From Amycolatopsis dendrobii (GTDB lineage Bacteria > Actinomycetota > Actinomycetes > Mycobacteriales > Pseudonocardiaceae), in contig NZ_JACGZW010000013.1 of NCBI RefSeq assembly GCF_014145675.1, positions 1-64,000 of the forward strand: a stretch of 64,000 nucleotides of DNA, written 5' to 3'. Position numbers and translations under genes: made by a program. The notes beneath the pieces were generated by a model. It saw nothing but the letters and a program-made list of their open reading frames with translations, was not told where the DNA came from and ran no database searches. Below, piece after piece: positions 58,806 to 64,000 of the stretch. Positions within the stretch are counted from its first letter, which is position 1; every line of letters starts with the position of its first letter.

Positions 58806-59678
58806 TCAGCCGAGGCCGTCCGGCGGAGCTGAGCCTGGGGTCCAGCCCTGCTGGATGATCCGTCCCAGCTCGTCCAGATGCGGCCGGGCCTCCCGCGCCG
58901 CTCCGGCGTCGGCGGTGTCGAAGAGCCGCTCCAGTTCCAGCAGTGCGGCCCGTGCCTTCCGCACCGGCTCGTCCGAACCCGCCCACGGCTCGCTCCACTG
59001 GCCGGAGCCCTCGCGGCTCGCCGCGGACCGGAAGATCAGCTCCTCTACCGTATCCGCGGCCAGATCGAGTCGCGCCGACCAAGACTCCAGCAACCCGACG
59101 TACCTCTCGTAAACAGCCGGCCGCCACTCGTCGATCATCAAGCGGAGGCCGGTGTGCGTCGCGAACCAGCGGCCTACGACGGCGTCCAGGATCGGGGCGC
59201 CGACCCGGTCCGCGGACAGCTTGGCGGTGACGAACCTCAGGTACTTGGTGCCGAAAGCGACTCCCAGGTAGCGCAACGGTTTGTCCGCGAGCGCGCGGAA
59301 CGCCGCCAGGCCGCCGTGGTCGCGGGCGACGACGGCCGCCTCCGCCAGCCGCTCGGCCGCGGCCGGATTCTCGGTCAGGACGCGGGCGGTGCGCCAAGGG
59401 CCGTAGCCGACTCGTCCGTAACCCCAGATCATCGCGGCCAGGAAAGCCCGTTCGGCGCCTTCCGGGGTCGTCGCGTGCGCGGCCTGGCTGGTGACTTCCG
59501 CCCGGTCGACGCGTTCGGGCAGGGCGTCGAGGAAGTCCCGCTGGCCGGGGAAATACCTGCGCCAGGCAGCACGGGACCAGCGGATCGGCGGCTGGGCCGC
59601 CCCGCCCTGCGCCTGCCATCGCCGGATGGCGTCGGTCAGCGCGGCCGGGACCGGCAGTTCGCCCGAAGCGTCTGTCAT
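58806..59678 (-). CDS. 8-oxoguanine DNA glycosylase OGG-fold protein
   Basis: The protein has 290 residues from ATG 59678 (AAGGGGG upstream). The helical segment FLAAMIWGYGRVGYGPWRTA and LRYLGVAFGTKYLRFVT match the actinobacterial family annotated as OGG-fold proteins. The catalytic Lys and the helix-hairpin-helix of true OGG enzymes cannot be identified, so glycosylase activity is unproven. No signal peptide. Monocistronic, read away from the glycosidase cluster. Confidence 0.75.
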   Translation of the reverse strand: MTDASGELPVPAALTDAIRRWQAQGGAAQPPIRWSRAAWRRYFPGQRDFLDALPERVDRAEVTSQAAHATTPEGAERAFLAAMIWGYGRVGYGPWRTARVLTENPAAAERLAEAAVVARDHGGLAAFRALADKPLRYLGVAFGTKYLRFVTAKLSADRVGAPILDAVVGRWFATHTGLRLMIDEWRPAVYERYVGLLESWSARLDLAADTVEELIFRSAASREGSGQWSEPWAGSDEPVRKARAALLELERLFDTADAGAAREARPHLDELGRIIQQGWTPGSAPPDGLG

Positions 59679-59771
59679 ACGACCCCCTTGCGTAGATGAC
59701 CGTGGTACCGCACAGCAATCCATCAGATCACTGGACCTCCGCCGCACGATCCGCGATGGAGCAAGCAGAAG

Positions 59772-59795
59772 GCTTGGAACAGCGCTGATCCAAGC
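59772..59795. promoter_or_regulatory. Inverted repeat in the glycosidase promoter region
   Basis: GCTTGGA at 59772-59778 and TCCAAGC at 59789-59795 form a 7-bp inverted repeat with a 10-bp spacer, 118 bp upstream of the GH29 start. It may be an operator for the glycosidase operon or the divergent gene. Confidence 0.45.
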
Positions 59796-59835
59796 TTCGG
59801 CGCTCGGGTGAAACCCAGACCCTCTCCGCCGATCA

Positions 59836-59844
59836 GGTCTAGAC
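59836..59844 (+). promoter_or_regulatory. DasR-like site core GGTCTAGAC
   Basis: The sequence TCAGGTCTAGACATC contains the core of the DasR responsive element (consensus core TGGTCTAGACCA), 69 bp upstream of the GH29 start. DasR represses N-acetylglucosamine use in actinomycetes, and the next-but-one gene is a GH84 N-acetylglucosaminidase, which fits. Confidence 0.5.
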
Positions 59845-59913
59845 ATCCGATGGATTCCCGACTTACGCTCCCGGCCGTCACCGTTCGGTCACGGATCCGA
59901 CAGGAGGACCGCC

Positions 59914-61761
59914 GTGTCGATTCCCGCGAGCCTGGCGCTTGCCGCGGTACTGGCGGCCGGGGGAACGCCTGCTCCCGCCGCGGCGGACACAACCGCCTGC
60001 CATGGACCGATCCGTCCGGCGGCGATTCAGGCCGTGCGGTCGTGCGACGGCATGGACCGGATCCTCGCCAAAGCCGCCGCGACCGTGCCGCGGTCTGGGC
60101 AGATCGCCTGGCAGCAGCGGCCGGTCACCGCGTTCACGCACTTCGGCATGAACACTTTCACCGACCGGGAATGGGGTTCCGGCGCGGAGAAAGAGTCGAC
60201 GTTCGCGCCTGCCGCGGTCGACACCGACCAGTGGATGCGGTCGATGAAGGCGGCTGGCGTGACGCAGGTGATGCTGACCGCGAAGCACCACGACGGGTTC
60301 GTCCTTTATCCGACGCGCTACACGAACCATTCCGTCGTCGCGAGCCCGTGGTGGGTCACGCCCGGGTGCTCCGACGCCGCGGTGACGAAGGCTCGTGCGG
60401 CGGCGCAGGACGGGAGGGCGCAGGATCCGTCCGCGTATTGGCAGGTCCGCGCCGCGGGGTGTGCCAATCCGCGTGGCGACATCCTGCGCGACTACGTCGA
60501 TTCCGCCCGGAAAGCCGGGCTGAAAGTCGGTGTGTACCTGTCGCCCGCGGACGGCGCTGAGTTGCCCGGGCAGTTCTTCGCGGACCAGGTGAAACGGGTC
60601 GAGGCGAAGGTCGCCGCCGGGCAGCCGCTGAGCATCGAGGAACAAGCGACTTACGACGACCGTGCCAGCATCCCCGCCGGTCAAGGGCGGTACGGCACGG
60701 GCAGCGCGGCGAAGGCCCGGACGATCCCGTCGCTGGTCCCGAACGACGACCGCGCCGCGGCGCTCGCCGCTGGGAAACTGCCGAAGTTCACCGTCACCGA
60801 GGACGATTACAACACCTACTACCTCAACCAGATCTACGAGCTGTTCACCCAGTACGGTCCCATCGACGAACTGTGGCTGGACGGCGCGAATCCCTGGCGC
60901 GGCAACGGAATCAGCGAAACCTACGATTTCCCGACCTGGTTCCGGATGATCCACGCGCTCTCGCCGGACACGGTCACGTTCGCCGGTCCGGCGGGCGTCC
61001 GCTGGGTCGGCAACGAGCGCGGCCAAGCTCGCGAGACCGAGTGGAGCGCGCTGCCGACCACGGGAGATCCGAACACCGCGCACAATGAGGAGTTGTTCGT
61101 CGGCGGCGCGGAGGGTGCCGACCTCGGGTCGCGGCAGGTGCTCGCCGACCCGTCCGTGCGATATCTGGAATGGGCGCCGGCCGAGGCTGACGTATCAATC
61201 CGTCCGGGCTGGTTCTACCACCCGGACGAACAACCGAAGACATCCGCGCAGCTCGTCGACCTCTACCGCGCTTCGGTCGGACGCAATGCCTCGCTCCTGC
61301 TGAACGTTCCCCCTGGTCCGGACGGCCGGGTCGCTCCGGCGGATGCCGCCGCGCTGGCGTCCTTCGGGCAGGCGATCGCGAGGACGCAGGCCGGGAACCT
61401 CGCCGCTGGTGCGCGAGGGCTGGACGCGGTGACGGATTCCTCGCTCACCACGTCGTGGTCGCCGCCGCGGGGTGCGCTCGCCGGGACGATGGACGTCGTG
61501 CTGCCGAAGGCGGTCGCCTTCGACCAGATCCGGCTGGGGGAGGACATCACCCGCGGTCAGCACGTCGAAGGTGCGACTGTGCAGGCCGAAGCAGACGGTT
61601 CCTGGCGCACGATCGCGACCGTCACCACGGTCGGAGCCAACCGTCTCGTCACCCTCCCGTCGCCGGTCACCGCTCGCCACCTGCGCGTGGTCGTCACGCA
61701 GTCGCGAGCGACGCCGTACCTGGCTACCTTCGCGTTGTACCGCACTGTCCCCGCCGCCTGA
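59914..61761 (+). CDS. Secreted GH29 alpha-L-fucosidase with C-terminal carbohydrate-binding domain
   Basis: The protein has 615 residues from GTG 59914 (ACAGGAGGACC upstream). Signal peptide ends near AAAD. GH29 motifs include FTHFGMNTFTDREWGSG, MLTAKHHDGFVLYPTRYTNH and the nucleophile Asp323 in DELWLDGANPW. Residues about 485-612 form an F5/8-type-C-like beta-sandwich (LDAVTDSSLTTSWSPPRGAL; QIRLGEDITRGQHVEG), a probable sugar-binding domain. It removes fucose from glycans outside the cell. It is followed after 9 bp by GH84 and then GH35, a glycan-stripping series. Confidence 0.93.
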   Translation: MSIPASLALAAVLAAGGTPAPAAADTTACHGPIRPAAIQAVRSCDGMDRILAKAAATVPRSGQIAWQQRPVTAFTHFGMNTFTDREWGSGAEKESTFAPAAVDTDQWMRSMKAAGVTQVMLTAKHHDGFVLYPTRYTNHSVVASPWWVTPGCSDAAVTKARAAAQDGRAQDPSAYWQVRAAGCANPRGDILRDYVDSARKAGLKVGVYLSPADGAELPGQFFADQVKRVEAKVAAGQPLSIEEQATYDDRASIPAGQGRYGTGSAAKARTIPSLVPNDDRAAALAAGKLPKFTVTEDDYNTYYLNQIYELFTQYGPIDELWLDGANPWRGNGISETYDFPTWFRMIHALSPDTVTFAGPAGVRWVGNERGQARETEWSALPTTGDPNTAHNEELFVGGAEGADLGSRQVLADPSVRYLEWAPAEADVSIRPGWFYHPDEQPKTSAQLVDLYRASVGRNASLLLNVPPGPDGRVAPADAAALASFGQAIARTQAGNLAAGARGLDAVTDSSLTTSWSPPRGALAGTMDVVLPKAVAFDQIRLGEDITRGQHVEGATVQAEADGSWRTIATVTTVGANRLVTLPSPVTARHLRVVVTQSRATPYLATFALYRTVPAA

Positions 61762-61770
61762 GAGGAAGTC

Positions 61771-63642
61771 ATGACTCTACGCCGCAGAGTTTGGCTCGCC
61801 GCTGTCGTCGCGACGAGTGCTCTGACCATCGTCCAACCGGCTGCTGCCGAGCCGGGTCCGGTACCGGTGGTTTCCCCGACGCCGCAACAGATCAACCGCG
61901 ATTCCGCCGATGTGCCGCTGCCGTCCTCGGTGGTGCTGGTCACGAACGGCACCACGGACGGCGCGGCCAAGGATCTCCTGATTTCCCTGCTGAAACAGCA
62001 TGGAGTCAAGAAGATCAGCGCGGGTCCGCAGCGCGGGCTGGTCATCCGGCTCATCAACAGCAGTGACGCGCCGGCGCAGGCGGAGGGCTACTCGCTCGCT
62101 GTGCGGCGTGAGGGCGTGACAATCAGCGGTCGCGACGGTGCCGGCCAATACTATGGCGTGCAGACCTTGCGGCAGCTGTTTGTCCGAAAGGGACAGAGCT
62201 GGGCATTGAGCGGTGCCGCGGTACGAGACTGGCCGAACATGGCGCTGCGCGGGTCGATCGAAGGCTTCTACGGCCCACCGTGGACGAACGACGACCGGGT
62301 GCGGCAGATCAAGTTCCTCGGCGAGACCAAAGCGAACACCTACGTTTACAGCGCGAAAGACGACGCGTATCTGCGTGCACAGTGGCGGGATCCGTATCCG
62401 CAGCGGGAGTTGGACGCGCTCGGCCAGCTTGTGCGCACAGCGAACGCGAACCACGTCGACTTCACCTACGCGCTGTCGCCCGGTGTCTCGATCTGTTTCT
62501 CGTCGCCTCAGGATATCGCTGCGGTAAAAGCGAAATTCCAAGCGGTGTACGACCTCGGCGTGCGCTCGTTCTCGTTGCCGTTCGACGACATCTCGTACAC
62601 CAAGTGGAATTGCGCTGGCGACCAGGCGGCGTTCGGCGCGCCCGGTCAAGCCGCCGCGGGCAAGGCGCAGGTCTCGTTGCTGAACGAGATCACCAAGAAC
62701 TTCGTGAAGACGCACGACGGCGTCCGTCCATTGCAGACGGTTCCGACGGAGTACAGCGACCTCAAGGATTCGCCGTACAAGACGCAGTTGCGAGAGAACC
62801 TTGACCCGTCCGTAGTCGTACAGTGGACCGGAACCGCGGTGGTGCCGCCGAGCGTGACGAACGACGAAGCGCAGCAGGTGTCCACTGTGTACGGACGAAA
62901 AGTGTTCCTCTGGGACAACTACCCGGTCAACGATTACGAGCAGTCCGCCGGACGGCTGCTGCTCGCCCCGTACGCGCAGCGCGAAGCGGGGCTGTCCAAA
63001 TATCTCAACGGGATCGTCTCGAATCCGATGAACCAGGAAGCGGCCAGCGAGGTCGCCGAGTTCGGCGTCGCCGACTTCTCCTGGAACGACGCGGGCTACT
63101 CGCCGGAGCGCTCGTGGCCGCAAGCGCTGGCCCGGCTCGCGGGCGGCGACCAACGCGCGACCGCGGCGCTGAAGGTGTTCGCAGACCTCGAACACCTGGC
63201 GCCCGTCTTCGGGCCCACGCCGTGGCAGCCCCAAGCGCCGGTTCTCGCGGCCCGGGTCGCCGATTTCTGGCAGCACTGGAACGCTGGTGACCACCGTGCC
63301 CTGGACAAACTGCGCTCGTACGCCGAACAGATCCGCAACGCTCCGACCGTCATCCGGGGCGGGCAGGTGCAGAACGCGTTCGTCAGCGAGGCAGGCCCGT
63401 GGCTGGACGCGACCGCGCTGTGGGGCGACGCGATGGTGACCCGGTTGGACGCATTGGCCGCAGCCGCCCGTGACGACGACGCCACGGCACAGCGCCTGAC
63501 CGCGGCCGCGGACGCGCTGGTCAAACGGGCGGAAGCGGTGAAGACGGGCAACAGCAACCGGTGGGGCGTGCGGCAGGCGCTCGTCGGCGACGGCGTGCTC
63601 GACGCGTTCCTCGTCCAGGTCCGCGCGGCGACGGTCGGATGA
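61771..63642 (+). CDS. Secreted GH84 beta-N-acetylglucosaminidase (hyaluronidase/O-GlcNAcase family)
   Basis: The protein has 623 residues; the signal peptide ends near AAAEPGP. An N-terminal GH20b-like domain (about 30-145) precedes the TIM barrel, which opens with LRGSIEGFYGPPWTNDDR. The catalytic pair Asp272-Asp273 sits in SLPFDDISY, as in GH84 enzymes acting by substrate-assisted catalysis. Then come NEITKNFVK and KVFLWDNYPVNDY. It releases GlcNAc from glycoconjugates. AGAGGAAGTC precedes the ATG. The C-terminal third is a helical bundle typical of the family. Confidence 0.93.
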   Translation: MTLRRRVWLAAVVATSALTIVQPAAAEPGPVPVVSPTPQQINRDSADVPLPSSVVLVTNGTTDGAAKDLLISLLKQHGVKKISAGPQRGLVIRLINSSDAPAQAEGYSLAVRREGVTISGRDGAGQYYGVQTLRQLFVRKGQSWALSGAAVRDWPNMALRGSIEGFYGPPWTNDDRVRQIKFLGETKANTYVYSAKDDAYLRAQWRDPYPQRELDALGQLVRTANANHVDFTYALSPGVSICFSSPQDIAAVKAKFQAVYDLGVRSFSLPFDDISYTKWNCAGDQAAFGAPGQAAAGKAQVSLLNEITKNFVKTHDGVRPLQTVPTEYSDLKDSPYKTQLRENLDPSVVVQWTGTAVVPPSVTNDEAQQVSTVYGRKVFLWDNYPVNDYEQSAGRLLLAPYAQREAGLSKYLNGIVSNPMNQEAASEVAEFGVADFSWNDAGYSPERSWPQALARLAGGDQRATAALKVFADLEHLAPVFGPTPWQPQAPVLAARVADFWQHWNAGDHRALDKLRSYAEQIRNAPTVIRGGQVQNAFVSEAGPWLDATALWGDAMVTRLDALAAAARDDDATAQRLTAAADALVKRAEAVKTGNSNRWGVRQALVGDGVLDAFLVQVRAATVG

Positions 63643-63653
63643 GCGGGGGAGGG

Positions 63654-64000
63654 ATGGACGTGAGCAGGAGGAGTTTCCTCGGCGGCGCGGCCGCGATCGC
63701 CGCGAGCACGGTGTTCGCCGGACCGGCGGGCGCGGCGGGCCGGCGCGGGCTGAGTGTGTCCGGCGACCAGTTCTTGCTGGACGGCAAGCCGTTCCAGATC
63801 GTTTCCGGCGCGATCCACTATTTCCGGCTGCGTCCGGACCAGTGGCGTGACCGTCTGTCGCGGCTCAAAGCGCTGGGACTCAACACCGTCGAAACCTATG
63901 TAGCCTGGAATTTCCACCAGCCGAAGCCCGGCCGGGCCGATTTCCGCGGCGATCGCGATCTCGCCGCGTTCATCCGGTTGGCCGGAGACCTCGGTTTCCA
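63654..64000 (+). CDS. GH35 beta-galactosidase, N-terminal part (runs off the window)
   Basis: About 115 residues are present from ATG 63654 (GGGGAGGG upstream). An earlier in-frame ATG at 63639 overlaps the GH84 stop and would give a slightly longer form. A twin-arginine signal, VSRRSFLGGAAAIAAST, directs export. The mature start FLLDGKPFQIVSGAIHYFRL, then RPDQWRDRLSRLKALGLNTV, is the GH35 barrel entry. It would cleave terminal beta-galactose, completing the fucose, GlcNAc and galactose series. The acid/base and nucleophile Glu residues lie beyond the window. Confidence 0.9.
   Translation, partial: MDVSRRSFLGGAAAIAASTVFAGPAGAAGRRGLSVSGDQFLLDGKPFQIVSGAIHYFRLRPDQWRDRLSRLKALGLNTVETYVAWNFHQPKPGRADFRGDRDLAAFIRLAGDLGF

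Noticed and set aside
1..64000. tRNA, rRNA, riboswitch, phage or transposase genes
   Set aside because: None was recognised on reading both strands; absence was not tested computationally.

Overview
The window is high-GC DNA with GTG starts, long antisense open frames, GAF-ANTAR proteins, HelD-like and FCD-GntR families and secreted glycosidases. This points to a filamentous actinobacterium. The intergenic palindromes and the recurring word GTCCAnAGTGGAC suggest Pseudonocardiaceae, most likely Amycolatopsis or a close relative; this is an inference from gene style, not a database match. No rRNA, tRNA, CRISPR array, phage module or transposase was seen.

Layout. 1-2630: end of a sensor kinase, a DUF1876 protein and two GAF-ANTAR antiterminators. 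2882-9894: housekeeping and hypothetical genes (type-B carboxylesterase, SDR/HxlR pair, a TetR operon with a very long inverted-repeat operator). 9875-14923: a HelD/HelR-like RNA polymerase-recycling ATPase, a decayed IclR gene and an NAD-dependent DNA ligase. 15237-16861: a ketopantoate-reductase-like enzyme behind twin operator palindromes, then a small secreted protein. 17047-23587: a compact class III lanthipeptide locus in the same order as Streptomyces ramC-S-A-B (SapB): LanKC synthetase, a 44-residue precursor with two Ser/Ser/Cys ring motifs, a strong hairpin, and a two-gene ABC exporter. 24193-26844: LysR/EamA pair and a methyltransferase.

26897-37824 is a sugar island. It holds a secreted GH114-type endo-polygalactosaminidase, a GH4 glycosidase, a PfkB kinase, an ABC sugar importer, a Gfo/Idh/MocA oxidoreductase, and a divergent operon of AgaS-type SIS isomerase, tagatose-6-phosphate-type kinase and class II aldolase. 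Together these can be read as cleavage, import and catabolism of galactosamine- or galactose-containing polymers through the tagatose pathway. The DeoR-type regulator between the two halves is broken.

38430-54931 is a second catabolic island. Three amidohydrolases, a sodium:solute symporter with its DUF3311 partner, a five-gene oligopeptide-type ABC importer and two paralogous FCD-GntR regulators are tied together by four copies of the operator TTGGTATACC(A/T)(A/T). The substrate is unknown; cyclic amides or N-heterocycles are plausible. This small regulon and the SapB-like locus are the two strongest candidates for an undescribed system.

54976-64000: small secreted proteins, including a two-domain protein interrupted by an in-frame amber codon, an epoxide-hydrolase-like lipoprotein, a beta-propeller protein, an OGG-fold protein, and a secreted glycosidase series (GH29 fucosidase, GH84 hexosaminidase, start of a GH35 beta-galactosidase) behind a DasR-like site. 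Several regulators in the window are decayed (IclR, DeoR, possibly TetR), which suggests ongoing rewiring of accessory metabolism.
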